Positions 1-15,154 of a stretch of DNA of 64,000 nucleotides are shown piece after piece (position 1 is the stretch's first letter; each line of letters starts with the position of its first letter). The stretch is from assembly GCA_037039685.1 (NCBI GenBank), contig JAWNGF010000011.1:682001-746000 (forward strand), given 5' to 3'. The notes below the pieces were generated by a model, which ran no database searches, was not told the origin of the DNA, and saw only the letters and a program-made list of their open reading frames with translations. The stretch is from Ceratobasidium sp. AG-K (Eukaryota > Basidiomycota > Agaricomycetes > Cantharellales > Ceratobasidiaceae). The position numbers and the translations under genes are program-made.

Positions 1-2479
1 TATCGGACAACACATACTGCTATCTGGCCTTGTGTACCATTCTACATCACCAACCATATCCCACCAGAAAATGACCAAATGCCACACAACTGGAGATTAA
101 CATCAGGTCCTCGATCGGCTGTTGCCACCCCACAGTGAAATTTGAGCCTTGTCGACACTCTAGACGCCGCTATAGCCGCGAAACACTTGGGATTAGGGGC
201 TGCAAGTGCCGGCGGCGGTTACAACCAACGCTGTATGGAGACGCCCATAACCCAGCTCCCTGTCGCCGATAGAATATTTTTGCGAGCAATTACACCGCAT
301 GTATGGGCAATCAATCGCGTCCAAATATACTATTCAAGACTGAACGGGAATGATTCAATCAGGGACGTTCGATCGCAGCGTGCATCAGTCTAGACATTGT
401 CTAGACGGTCGAGGGCTCCCAGGTCTAGACAGTGCGACCATCGCGGTTCAAGGAATCCCGTCGCTATCATTTGGACGCCTGAGTTCGAGGTGCCATCAGA
501 AGGAATGGTTGAGTGCGATCTGATGAAGGGCCCATCGGCGACTAGGCCTGGCCCATGAAGGCCGTGTGTGGCGTCACGGTAGATCCCTACCAACTAACGC
601 AGACGGTAAGTGGGATCGTTCGTCTTTACTATTGTTCGGAGGGAAGGGGCTTGCCATAATACTGTTTGGAGCCTTTCAGAGCTCAGAGCTCGGTAGAGAT
701 TGACTGGAGCTAACGAAGCATATACATCATGCAAGTTAGGTTATGAACTAAACAATGTGATTCGTCGATCTTGGGTAGTATGTATCCGGCACTAAGACCG
801 AGAGCGCAGAGAGATGCCATGCAACTCGAGCGAAGGATGAGTAGACCATTGCATCTGCTCATATTATGGCTCCGTTCAAGATTCTTTAGGGCAGAAATGA
901 TTTCAACTTTGTTAACGACCAAAAGAACAAGACCTGGACTTTCAGAACAAACAAAAAGCGCATGAACACAACGTATTTGCTGGTTGCCAACTCGATTGAC
1001 CGCATGAGCAAGCTGTTGACGCGCCATACTCTGGTTACGAAGCGATGCGGGATTATTGCCACCCAAACTTATTACAGTGGTTCCCGTGAGGATTGATTGG
1101 CTTGTACACGGCCGAAACGCAAAGACGACCTCACTGTGCTTTGTTAACTCGTTACGCCGCCCAAAGGGCCGTAAAGCGAGCGAAGGAGAGAGGGCTAAAA
1201 CGGCTAAATTAGCCTAAACAGTAGCAGCGGGCTCGGGGTGGTATTCTGTACCTGTACACCTGCATCTGGGTCGGGAGGCGCAGGTGGAGGTGCGGCTGGC
1301 CTTTGAGACGATTTAGGACCTGCGGATACGATTCTAGTCGAGATGCACTTACACATCGCTGGCCATTAGTGATAGTAAATTTGATTGTGGAACTAAAAGG
1401 CTGGGACGCGCCAGCTGATGGAGTATGTGCTGGGGCACAAGAATAAGCAGATAGTTTGTATGGTTTGTGTGCTAGGGCAAGGTTGCTGGTCGAGTGAAGG
1501 CTTTTGGGGGTGGTATCAGGGGTGTAAAGACAGCGAGCTCGGGAGGCTTTTAATCAAACCGATGCGACAGCGTAGCTCGCCCATTTGGTGCGCCCACCTC
1601 TCCTGGATACTAAGCATAGTCGCCGGAGCGCAGTCGGGTAGAGGAACACCGGATGCCAGTAAGGACAATCTTCGCATAACTCCACATTGAAAGACAAGCA
1701 CGGAAATATGACTCGGTACGATGAGGAACTGGGGTGCAGCCCGGCTTCTTTCGTTCCTTTTTGGCGTTGATTGTGGGGTTCTTGGCTGGAGATATAATTA
1801 CGGCATAGAGTGTTGATTGGAACCTGCCCAGGTCGAGACGTTGTGGACAGTCATACCGTAGTTGCCAATACTAGTTCGGTTCAGGCGTGTAGGTTATTTA
1901 CCCGATCACCGTAAACTTCTAGAAAGTCCTGCATATACATGTCCCTTCGATGGGCGGGTGACGGGAAGCGGCCTCAAATGCGTCTCGAGACGGGATGGGG
2001 GTGTTGTAGAGCCCTCCCGTATTGGACGTGGAGCTGCCGCTCAGACGGGGGTGGATAAGCCAAAGGCCAGGTAAGCCGTGCTCAAGGCTGGGTGCCGATT
2101 CTGATCGTTGGGTCTGCGTGCGCGCGGCGAGAGGGGCGGCGTATCACAACGGTGGTTACCGTGCTTGAACGGCCGAATGGCCAACTTCTGCGCATCGTGG
2201 CCACCAGGCGTTTTCTGTCTGTGAGACTGCAGGCACTTCGTCGCAGCGGCGAGTTCAATTGTGGAACAATCAGGAAATGCCTGCATCGGCATTGTGTATT
2301 ACGTAAGCAGAGGTGCACGGACCATTTGCCTGGGAAGTTTTGCGTAAGAGCCGGGTAAGCGCTCCACCCTGCTGTGCTCTCCTTCCACAACCTTAGACTT
2401 TTGCTGCATTCCTCGATCGGCATTAAACCTTCTCAGTCCTTTACTACCAAGTTCCTATCCGTATCTTTCTAATCGTATA
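1..2479. other. intergenic, no supported gene
   Basis: No reading frame here has family resemblance, and no chain of exons with splice signals could be assembled. The only local structure noted is three copies of the palindrome GTCTAGAC at 388-395, 399-406 and 423-430. The last few hundred bases must hold the promoter of the helicase that starts at 2480. Confidence 0.5.
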
Positions 2480-4994
<2,515 letters not shown>

Positions 4995-5461
4995 TAGACT
5001 TGCCTTTGTTGTATTCCGATTTCGATTCCTGCGATATGTGCTATTTTAATAAACGTTCTTTATGCGTATACCGAATGTTGCCCGACGGAAATACCCAGAG
5101 CGAGTTATCCGCGAGTGCCCACGACGATCCCAGACGACGATCGACCTTGTTCCCATGCCAGTGGTGCGCTTTGTCGTTAGCCGCCCGCCCGTGGAATGCC
5201 TAAATAAAACACGCCCAGTGGCTGTCCAACCTGTAAAAGGCACAGAAAACCGCGTCCATCGCTAGTTCGCCAAAGCATCGCCTGCGTCGAAGCCCAGCCT
5301 CACAAGCGCCATAGTCCTCTTATAATCCATTCTTTCTGGGCAGGCCCCTATTCCGAACTTTCGAAGCACACCAGGTGACCGCCAGCACACTCTCCATCAC
5401 CTCATCTCCAAACTTTATCCTCGTATATCTCCAAGGTTCTCCAGCCATCTCCACCATCGCA
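4995..5461. other. intergenic
   Basis: Helicase 3' UTR and the promoter of the next gene. An AATAAA-like signal occurs near 5047 (ttttaataaacg) and another near 5203 (taaataaaac). No gene is seen. Confidence 0.5.
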
Positions 5462-5985
5462 ATGCTCTCGCTCCTCTGTGGCTCGCCCGACGTCGTCGAC
5501 TCTGCGTTTTACGACACTGGCCGCTCGCGCCGCGCCTCGCTCCCCAAGCTCGGTCGGTCCTCGGGATCGACAAAGAAGAAGCGCGTGCTCAAGGGTAGTA
5601 TTGGTGCCCCTACTGGGTTCAGACACGAGGGCCATGTTGGCACTGATAATGTACGTTTATTCTGAATTTGTTGAACTTGGCTAACGCGGCGCAGATGATG
5701 GCCCCGACTGGAGCATGGGACCTCGACCAGTGGAGGGCCGAACTTGAGAAGCACATGCAGCCAGGTGCCCAATCGGTGAGTCTGACGAACGTAGCTAGAG
5801 TTTGGGCTAACGTGTTCCAGACATCGACCACGCCCGGCGTTTCCCGTAACAACAGCGTATTGTCCCCCCGGCGCAAACCCGTTCCGTCGCTCCTGCCGCT
5901 CCCTCGCGAGAGCTCGCCTCCGCTCTCCTCGGCCGGGTCGTCGCCCACTCGCACGACCCCCATTCGCGAGGACAGTGCGCTATGA
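5462..5985 (+). CDS. small CRIB-motif protein, putative Cdc42/Rac effector
   Basis: Exons 5462-5650, 5695-5775 and 5821-5985 give 144 residues. Residues of about 51-64 read IGAPTGFRHEGHVG, which fits the CRIB consensus (I-S-x-P-x-x-F-x-H-x-x-H-V-G) used to bind GTP-loaded Cdc42 or Rac. A basic stretch (KKKR) just before it matches the usual membrane-proximal basic region. The C-terminal third is Ser/Pro-rich and probably disordered, with no kinase or other catalytic domain, so this would be a stand-alone adaptor comparable in concept to yeast Gic proteins or animal CDC42SE proteins. The start is the first ATG in frame and both introns have clean GT/AG ends. The role in polarity is inferred only from the motif. 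Confidence 0.72.
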
Positions 5986-7961
5986 CACCTCCCCCTAGAC
6001 TTTCCATTATACTCGTCATTTTTGGATTTGTTTATATCGTTCCGTTATTGTACTATAGTATTCTCTTGCCTTTCCCTCCTTCCCCCAGGACCTTGCCCTT
6101 GTCGACTGCACGATTGAAACCCCGTGTTTTACCTTACGAAATATCATGCACTCATGTTGGCCGAAACTTTCCCGATTGCGTCAACGTGACCATATTGGCG
6201 TCGATCTCGCGCTTCGATTCGACACGCTGCGGATTGATTCGACCATGTGAACGACTTCACACTGGATTGAGCGTCCCTTGGAACGTGCAATCCAACACAT
6301 GGTGCTGAAACGCACACCAAGTCTAGACTTACTGGTCGATTAGTCAGCTTCTCATGACGTTGTGTTCAAAGGAATTCAGCCCTATGGTTGCTATATGAAT
6401 CCATGGTTGGCCACTGAATGAGGTTACTATAGTACCTCTCGTGTTCCTTTGCACACGATACGAATACGAAGCTACAGCTCGTAGGTGAAAGGCAGTGTGG
6501 AGCTGGTGGCTACTAAATCACATGCAATTTGATACTGTCAACCAAATCTTTTTCTCCCGTGCTCGCATTACCGCAAATTTACGAGGTCATGACTGAATTT
6601 ACGTCGATTGGCAGGCCCCACTATGTGTCCAACTGAATGGTGTTGTCAGGTTGAATGTCCGTCATGGCGGTGCGTCGAATGGCGTGTCGTGCGACCGTTA
6701 CCCCAACAGGTGAAGGAAGGGAAGAGCCGTCGCTTTAATCCTAGCGGGGTCCTGAAGTTGGCATGCGCGACTGTCACTTGCTCATCTTCCTAGGTTAAAA
6801 CAATAGCAAAAAGTCACTCGGTTCACGATGTATCGGGCGGTTCAGCAACAGTTTCACGAGCTTGGTTTGACCAGTACTGATGGCGGTACGTCCACTTCAA
6901 GCTCTACGAGACTGGGCCTGGGGACAAGTGCAACGCCTTCTGTTTCAGACGAGCGGGCTGTGTCGTAGTCTCAAGTAAGCTCTTGTATGCGCAGGAGACG
7001 CGGACCTCGGCGATGTGCAGTGCTGGCCAAGAAAATAGCCCAAAATGTTTCAAGCTTATTACGGAGTTCAGGTCAACTCTACGCGCGTCCCACACTCATT
7101 GAGAAACCATATCGCCAGGAAACCCATGTAAAATCTACCCCAAACAGGAAAAGGCCGTTTTGGACCTTCCCAGACAATCTATGCGAGATGGGCAAAAAAG
7201 TACAAGATGGCTGGCCTTTCCTAAAAAGCCGAGTATTCGGCTCACATCATTGCATGGAGTATATGATTTCTTGGCTCTGCGTGAGCGCCCACCGAAGTCT
7301 GAGGTCTCAAAAGGTTCAGAATGTGGTCAGACATTTCCCCCGACGATCCCAGAGACAAATGTTTCTGGCCTTTTCTTGCTTTGCCGGTTCCTTTATTCTT
7401 ATTTTTGTTCCTGGAATGCTGGTGTACAGGTTACCTATCTGTCTTCTTTTTCGTGTCCGTCATCGTAAAATGTGTTTCGCGTCTTGTCCATTGGCTCCGC
7501 TGCGTACCTAGTATGAGAGCTGCTCTCGAACTGACGGCGCCCATTCGTGGCCTTTCAAACCGCCGCCCGAAGTAGAATGGGAGAGTAACCGTAGCGACTC
7601 GGCTGTGTGTGAAAGTACTTGGATTTGAGGCGAGCGTTGGTTACTATCAGCTCGAATCGGGCTGAAATTGCGGTGTTTTATAAGCACTGGTCGTGATTAA
7701 ATGCCCGAGACGCAGTGACAGTTTGAGCTTGATTTCAGCGATATTTCTACGCGCATTTAAGCCGATATAAGCCCTGTCATTTGACTGGTTCATGCGCCGG
7801 ACCAATCAATAGGACGTAGTCAAATGACGCGTCTGCCACCTACGGTCAAATCTCCGAGCTGTAAAAATGAGGGAGCGAAATCACCAAACTCATGGCGATG
7901 AAACGTCATCTTGAATACATGTTCTGTCTCCATAAAAGAGGATCAAAAAAGTATTGCCCGC
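5986..7961. other. intergenic, no supported gene
   Basis: Holds the 3' UTR of the CRIB gene. Frames of 60-170 codons occur on both strands but show no family features or splice partners. Nothing else is recognised up to the tRNA. Confidence 0.45.
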
Positions 7962-8054
7962 TACCACGCACGAGACTCGAACTCGCAGCCTTCGCCTATC
8001 GCTTACATTTGTAATGCATAGGAGGGCGACGCTCTACCATTGAGCCAACGCGGC
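7962..8054 (-). tRNA. tRNA-Arg (anticodon CCU) with a 21-base intron
   Basis: Read on the minus strand: acceptor GCCGCGU pairs with GCGUGGU, the D stem is GCUC/GAGC, the anticodon stem is UCGCC/GGCGA, and the T arm has the loop UUCGAGU. The anticodon loop is CUCCUA plus A, with anticodon CCU at 8022-8020. The intron is at 8018-7998, directly after base 37, the canonical eukaryotic position. A run of six T follows the 3' end (plus-strand A run near 7945-7950), which serves as the Pol III terminator. Confidence 0.9.
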
Positions 8055-8590
8055 TTGTCTTACTTACGCAAAGTCTGCATCAACAGATAGACGCTATTAG
8101 TACGCAAACCACTGGAATAGCCCATGAGGAGCATTGGTAGTCGCTGACCGGGATGTATAGGTCGAAGCTCGCCTATGATAACGCTCCACCAAGATTAGTC
8201 AGCGGCGATCCATCAACGAACGGATAGTCGGCCGTTCGTTCAATGACCTAATTTATTCTTAGAAGACCTTAAGCTTGGCACGGGGAGCTCAACATGCAAT
8301 AACCCGCTACTGTGAATTTGTTCGACGCCGAGGACATGGGTCTTAACAACCAAGCGACTCGGTTCTCGTACCCACAGTCTCCATCGGGCCCGGACACCAC
8401 ATGGGCATCACAAAATGCTCAGAAAAACCTGTTGATGTGGAGGACAAACCGATCGACATAGATTCGCTTATCCTTGGACATCATACAGACTCATCGCATG
8501 CGAGGATCAGCTCCATGTGTATAATTCCAGATACGATAATTACTGGGGCCCCTTCTGTGCGCCTTGACTACGCCTTCGCCAAACTTCGAC
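8055..8590. other. intergenic
   Basis: Upstream region of the tRNA and of the decayed transporter copy. No further feature seen. Confidence 0.4.
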
Positions 8591-11059
8591 ATGACTGAGC
8601 AGCCCCGCAGGAAAATTAGGCTCTCGCAGGTCTCACTCGTCTTCGCGTATGTTATTCCTTTGTTATTTACCATGAAGCTGACTGTTTTTCAGCTGTGGTA
8701 CCGCACTGTTCGGAGATGGTAATATAGATTCGTTGTGTCAAGAGCGTGCCATCTGACCTATTGTAGGCTATGCGAACGGAGTTCTTGGGAGTGGTAAGTA
8801 GTAATAAAATTAGGAGATGAACTTGTCGATTATAACAACCGAGCTAGTGAATACAAGCAGGTCTCGGTTTCCGAACCTTCGGACGCTCGAGTTGATGGTT
8901 ACTAGTTCTTCGGCGACTGTACCCCAAGGGAATTACCGAGCATAATTATGGTACAACGCTTACATCTCTTTGCTGGATGTATTGTTGGAATAGTGAGCTG
9001 ATATTTATCTCGCCCACGGTCCCCTCTAAAGTCCACTAGCTCTTATTCGAATACTTGAGTAATATTGTTGGGGGCAAGTTCAGGATGGTAAGAAACGCGA
9101 TCAAGACCTGCAATCCTACTCGCATTCAATAGATGTCGGCCACAATAATTATTATCGTGTTTTCCTTCCTTTCGGTGTGCTCCGCTGGGGCTAATGGTTG
9201 TATTGGGGGGATGTTGGCCATATTGAGCGTTTGTCGGTAAGTACATGCGTGCATGTTTTTCCCTCTCAACTCAATGGATCCCCTGCTAGTTTCATCGCGG
9301 GTATCGGGGTATGTCCATCATTATTATTGCTACAGAACATGCTCACGGAGACCCTAGATTGGGCAGGTCATCCTTCATGCCCCGTTGCAGCGTCCGAGCA
9401 ATCAGAAGAAGACGGGATCTTCAAAAACGCTCAGCACCGTTGGCCTGCTCTGGCCACTAGTAAGTGTTTGACCCTGCTGATTTGATTCACTCATCTCTGG
9501 AAATAGATACGATGATTGATAGTGGGTTTGTTATCCCTGCCTTTGTCCCCCTAGCATTGCTGTAGATGTGAGTACAGCTTTGACTTCGGGCGCGCATATA
9601 CCCACATAGCGAGCTTTGGCGAGAACCATCATCGGGTGGTGTGGCGTGGTTCACCCGGTCTAGCTGTTGCCCCAGCTCTTGCTGCCTTGGTTTGACGACT
9701 GCGCGTGGAAGAGTCGGCTCGGTACCAGCGTGATTCCACGCGTAATGCCAAAGTCCCCTGCTTACACACTGTGAAGCGTTACTGGACAAATATCCTTGCC
9801 ATCGACGCCGTTTGGTATACATAAACTTCCGAGTTTATATTTTATACTTACATGCTACAGGTTCCTTCATGATTTCATCGTGTACGTCAACTAACCGTTC
9901 GCCTGACCTCACTACAGCTTTTATTGTAGTTACACAGTGAGCAAAATCGGTTGGGGCCGTCGATGGGGTTTAACGTCACTTCCAGTTTGGTATTTTTTCG
10001 TCAGCTATCATCGATAATATCATTGGGGCCGTTGACAACCTTTATGTTATCTTCGAATGGAATGTAGTGATCAAGAGTAAGTCGTATGCTTTCGCCCAAG
10101 GCCGCTCCTGACATTGATATGGCCTGTTCTACATCCCGGGAACGGTTATTGGCGCATTCGTGGTGGACATTTTGGGACCCAAGTGTACCATGGTAAGAGC
10201 TACGTTAGCTTCTCGCCTCATTGTTGACTCTGCGTAGACCCTGGGCCTGGTCTGTCTGGTAGCTATCGGGTTTGGCATGGGCGGTGGATACGTCCGGTGC
10301 GTATCAGATATTCTACCGCTACAAGTTCTGACCCTGATCTAGACTTCAAAAAAATATCGCTGGATTTGCGGTGAGCCCCATAAGGTCTAGGTTTAATGGC
10401 ACTTATTCTCCTATAAGGTGTTGTATGGGATTTTCTTGACTTTTGACGAGTTCAGCCCTGGGAACTGCCTCGGTCAATTGGTATCTAAGAGTGGATCCAC
10501 GACTGTACGAGGGCAGTTCTACGGTGTCGCGGCTGCCATTGGCAAGGCTGAAGCTTTTGTGGGAACTTGGGGTATGTCTAAGTTTTCCTTAGCGACCTAG
10601 TGTACCATAGTACTAAGATGAGACGACCTTCCCGCCCATGATTAAGCTTTGAGGTCCGGTATACAGTTTTGACTAACCCGTCCCAGCATTTGAGGGACCT
10701 TCGTCCGTGAGGGGAAACGCCGGGCCCTTTTGGTTCGGAAGTGGCGAGCAACTACAGGTACGATCAACCATAAGCCTACTAATGCGAGCCAAGGGCTCGC
10801 ACTGCTCAGTGCCTTAATTACGCTTTTCTTCTTCCGACCTCTTACGCACGACGGCATGGCTGATGAGCATAACAAGGTACACCCGGGAGACCGTCCAGCT
10901 CGCTATCCATAATCTTACAGGTCCGATCCATCTTAGTTCCGCGAGTATCTCGCGGCGCACGGGTATGATACCTCAATAATGGAGATCACCTCCACGAGTG
11001 ATGTCGAAAGCGTCAGGGCCCAACAAACTGGAGACAAGAAGGAGAAACCACCCCTATAA
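8591..11059 (+). pseudogene. decayed copy of the Git1-like MFS transporter
   Basis: Follows the intact gene at 11833-14316 exon by exon, including the N-terminal LSQVSLVFA segment, the GDGYANGVLGSVNT loop and the C-terminal [13 protein letters not shown] segment. It is broken in several places. A tryptophan codon has become TAG at 9563-9565 and another TGA at 9693-9695. About five bases are missing near 8965-8975 in the exon that in the intact copy encodes [12 protein letters not shown]. The intron at that loop starts gcaggt instead of gtaggt. The two stops are G-to-A changes in TGG. A 33-base stretch of one intron (9882-9914) is identical to the intact copy although the exons have diverged. 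Best read as a dead tandem duplicate. Confidence 0.82.
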
Positions 11060-11832
11060 CCTCTTACTGATTAAGCTTCCACCAAAAACCACAAGTCAAT
11101 GTAAAACAAATGACCTTTCTTCGAACCCTAATACACGACCAAATCCTTTCAAAGAGCCACTTGGTTTATTTCTGAAATGTAGAATCAACATGTATATGGC
11201 TTGTCTTTAAATTTGAGGCCAATCTTAAACGAGGACCACTTCTCTTTTCTAGCTTGGGTGACTATTACGATCCTGATTTAGGTATGTGCATTTGGGAGTG
11301 CTGTATTCGAAGATGTGACATTCCTCCAGGTCAGGTGATGTAGCCTTAAATTTCCAACTCGGTTGATGTCCACAGAGAGTTCATTGCTTCTATAGTTCCT
11401 GTTCAATGTTATTCTTTGTGTACCGTAGAAGAGCGGTCTGCTGGCATTGAGCCAGCGCGGATTGTTCCCAGACTGTTCGCTCCTGCCGTGTTCTTGCCAC
11501 TTTTGATCGACTTATTCTTAGAGTTCTTGGCTCGGGAAGCTCGGCATCAAATCTGCATCATGCTTGATACCGAGGAGTTCATTCACGAGAACCAGGAAAC
11601 TCCATGCTTGCCATCATGCCTTCTATCTCCTCCAAATGTTCAGCGAAGCCTTGAACATCATAGGGCGTTTGAGTAGAATCCGTCGGTTAGAATGACGAGC
11701 CCCTTGATACAGAATCGGTTATTCTCGTACATCACAAACACCAATCGCATGACAAGAATTCACCCCACGTGGCTCGCTTCGGGGAAGATAAGTACCGGTA
11801 CCCAAATCTGTATTCCTCTGGACGACTTCAAC
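11060..11832. other. intergenic between the two transporter copies
   Basis: Contains the promoter of the intact transporter. Short frames here show no recognisable protein. Confidence 0.4.
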
Positions 11833-14316
11833 ATGGCTGAGCAAACCCCCAAGAAACTTGGGCTCTCGCAGGTCTCTCTCATTTTTGCGTGCGTCGAGCG
11901 AATCATTTGCTGGGTTGTGACTGACAGTTTTATAGGTGTGGCACTGCGCTGTTTTCGGATGGTAATGCGGGTTCCCAATTTTGTGGTGTATATTCTCTAA
12001 CCGGTTATAGGTTATGCGAATGGGGTTATTGGAAGTGGTGAGTACAAGCATAGCATGAAGGATTGTCTCGTCTCTGACAGGCGCCTCAGTGAATACGAGT
12101 AGGTATCAATAACCTCTACAAAGTCATGAATTAATAGTTGATAGTCCTTCGACGACTTTACCCCGAGGCAATTGCCAAGCACAACTATGGGACGACACTC
12201 TCATCCTTGGCGTTCGCGGGGACTATAGTTGGAATGGTTAGCAACGACCCACTTCCTCATGAACAACCCAGTCTCATGCACTGTAGCTCTTGTTCGGCTA
12301 CCTTAGTGACAAGGTCGGACGAAAGTTTGGAATGGTAAGATAGGCAATCAAGATCTCTTTTCACCTTAACACCCCAACAGATGTCTGCCACCGTGATCGT
12401 GGCTGTCTTTTCATTCCTTTCGGCATGCTCGGCTGGTGCCCATGGAAGTACGGGGGGGCTCTTGGCTATGTTGAGCGCTTGCCGGTATGTTCGCATGCAT
12501 CGTGACCCTTAGTCATCAATTAATTAACCCTCCTATCAGCTTCCTACTGGGCATTGGGGTATGTCAATTTTCGTCATAAAATCCCCCGTACTCACTGGGT
12601 CATCTAGGTCGGTGCGGAATACCCTTCTGGCTCCGTTGCAGCGTCCGAGCAATCAGAAGAGGATGGAATCTCCAAAAATGCGCAGCACCGATGGTTTGCG
12701 CTGGCTACTAGTGAGTGCTTCTATCTCGACGGATTTCACCCACTTATCGCTCGACATAGATACAATGATAGATTTTGGATTCGTTATCTCGGCATTTACT
12801 CCCTTGGTACTGTTATGGATGTAAGCACCGACTGTCCTGGGATGCACGTGTGCTCATGCACTTTAGATTTGGCGAGAACCATCTTCGAGCAGTGTGGCGA
12901 GGTGCGCTTGGCCTAGGTATATTCCCAGCTCTTGCCGTCTTGATTTGGCGACTGCGCATGGAAGAGCCGGCTCGGTACCAACGGGACTCGATGCGTGATG
13001 CTAAGGTGCCCTACTTACTCATTCTGAAGCGCTACTGGGGGAGTCTTCTGGCCATCAGTGTCACTTGGTGGGTATAAGTCTAATATTTGGATCATTATGC
13101 TTACTCTGCCATAGGTTCCTTTATGATTTCATTGTGTACGTCAACTAACCGTTCGCCTGACCTCACTATAACTTGAATGTAGATATCCAGTGAGTGCACT
13201 TGTTGCAGGCTTTTGATGAGGTCTAACGTCACTTCCAGTTTGGCATTTTCTCGTCAACAATTGTCGATAGTATTATTGGAGATGTCGATAGCCTTTATGT
13301 TATCTTCGGCTGGAATGTGGTTATCAAGTAAGTCGTTTACTGTTCTCTGGAACACCGCTTTACCATTCATCTAGCCTGTTCTACATTCCGGGCACTGTTA
13401 TTGGCGCGTTCGTGGTGGACTATTTGGGCCCTAAGTATACCATGGTAGGTTTCATCTTGACTTCTGAGTCCACTCTTAAATTCTGTAAAGATTACTGGCC
13501 TACTCTGCCAGGCAGTGATTGGATTTGGCATGAGCGGTGGATATGTCAAGTACGTACCAATCGCCTGCGTATTGCGAGTTCTGACCCTAGACCCAGTCTT
13601 CAAAAAAATATCGCCGGGTTTGCGGTGAGTTGTATATGATCCGAGTTTGATAGGCCTAACGTTCCTTTCAGGTGCTGTATGGCATCTTCCTATCGTTCGG
13701 TGAATTCGGCCCCGGCAACTGCCTTGGTCTATTGGCCTCCAAGAGTGGACCCACGGCTGTGCGTGGACAGTTCTACGGGATCGCAGCTGCAATTGGCAAG
13801 GTTGGAGCCTTTGTAGGAACTTGGGGTAAGTCTCGGTTCGTTCAAATGAATATGCAACGTGGGATTGACCCAGAGTAGCATTCCCACCTATGATTGAGGG
13901 TAAGTTCCAACGATGAGTATCCAGCGCCAACTAACTCGCTCCAGCGTTTGGGGGTGCTTCCTCGACACGCGGCAACACTGGCCCCTTCTGGATCGGTAGT
14001 GGTGAGTAGTTCCAGGTGTGATCATCAGTCAGCTCACCGACTTGATCCAAGGCCTCGCAATTCTGAGTGCCCTTATTACGTTTTTCTTCATTCGACCTCT
14101 ATCGCACGACGGCATGTTAGATGAGGATAATAAGGTATGTCCCAAAGACGATTCTGGCTTGCCAACTGTATCCTTACAACTCCGGCCGCCTTTCAGTTCC
14201 GCGAGTACCTCGCCGCACACGGCTATGACACCTCGAAAATGGGGTTGGCTTCGACAAGCGATGTGGAGAGTGTGGAGGTCCAACAGGCGGGAGAGAAAGA
14301 AAAGACCTCGTTGTGA
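11833..14316 (+). CDS. MFS transporter of the phosphate/glycerophosphodiester (Git1-like) group
   Basis: Plasma membrane major facilitator of about 477 residues from 22 exons: 11833-11888, 11936-11961, 12011-12037, 12090-12098, 12145-12236, 12287-12334, 12381-12484, 12540-12558, 12608-12710, 12760-12820, 12867-13067, 13115-13135, 13183-13189, 13239-13327, 13375-13444, 13512-13549, 13597-13624, 13672-13825, 13879-13899, 13945-14001, 14052-14134, 14197-14316. Diagnostic pieces: [17 protein letters not shown] in TM1, [13 protein letters not shown] (the MFS loop 2-3 signature), [17 protein letters not shown] (characteristic of yeast Git1 as I remember it), and [11 protein letters not shown]. Yeast Git1 takes up glycerophosphoinositol and glycerophosphocholine; the substrate here is inference. 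Two exons are tiny (9 and 7 bases) yet keep the frame. The tandem upstream copy is dead. Confidence 0.85.
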
Positions 14317-14595
14317 TCCTTGTTGATTGTAATTACGATTTTTACTATTCCTGTTCAACGTCAAGTATGCTTTCAATATATTGCCTCATGGTTGTGAACA
14401 CACGTGGAAGGGACGTCACGGCGGGATTCGGATCTCAATCAGAGTTCGAATAGAGTTACCGGCTGCACGCGATGCACAGGTTCATTAATTGTATACGAGA
14501 TAGTACATCCAGTCCTAGCTGAAGGTTGACTTAGATATAATTACGAGCTAGGCCACAAATACTAACCATCGTCCAATTCCCTACACCTCCTACGC

Positions 14596-15006
14596 TCAGT
14601 GAGTCATCGGTTGAGGCTCGTTGGACCGGGAGGCCTGTTTTGCTACCTCTTCTCTACTCGAACAGCAATGAGGTTGTCTGTACCACAATGAAGTAGATCA
14701 CATACCGAAGCTGTTTGCTAAAGTCGTCCTCTACATCATCATCATCCCAGTTGTCCTCCCACAAAGTATCGGCGGCGTTCTTCGCTCCTCCCGGTGCATT
14801 CGCAAGATTCGCAATATCCGTATCGCGATCCTCCCAATCTGCGGCCATGAGGTGATTTACAGCAAGAGACACGACGCATACTCACCTTGAGCCGGGAACT
14901 CTTCAAATTCATCGTCCTCCTCCAGCACTCCAAGTGCTGGAACTTGTTTCTTATTCGGAGCATCAACATCCATCTTTGGGTCGGAGGCTGGTTTCGCGGA
15001 GCTCAT
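14596..15006 (-). CDS. SEM1: 26S proteasome lid subunit Sem1/Dss1
   Basis: Small acidic chaperone-like subunit of the proteasome lid, also found in TREX-2 and BRCA2-type complexes. Exons (minus): 15006-14886, 14838-14706, 14653-14596, giving 103 residues. The first exon encodes ALGVLEEDDEFEEFPAQ, the conserved first acidic patch. The second encodes DWEDRD and then TLWEDNWDDDDVEDDFSKQLR, the hallmark second acidic/aromatic motif. The last exon gives the helical tail EEVAKQ. The family is usually 70-110 residues, so this is full length. It is divergent from the sirtuin gene, with 148 bases between the start codons. Confidence 0.95.
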
Positions 15007-15154
15007 GGTGGCAGGGGACGCGTCTGCGTTTGCTGACCGATCCCTGAATTGGACCAAGTCACGCGGGACCGGCCCTGAACCGATCTCGGCCGCACTCGTA
15101 ACGATGATCCAGGCCGTACGGGCAGCCATCTGAGCGCCAGCACACCCTCAAACA
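15007..15154. promoter_or_regulatory. divergent promoter between SEM1 and the sirtuin
   Basis: Only 148 bases separate the two ATG codons, so both genes must share this promoter region. No TATA-like box is obvious. Confidence 0.6.

Noticed and set aside
8591..11059. Upstream transporter copy as a functional gene
   Set aside because: Two in-frame stops in conserved Trp codons and a small deletion cannot be spliced away.
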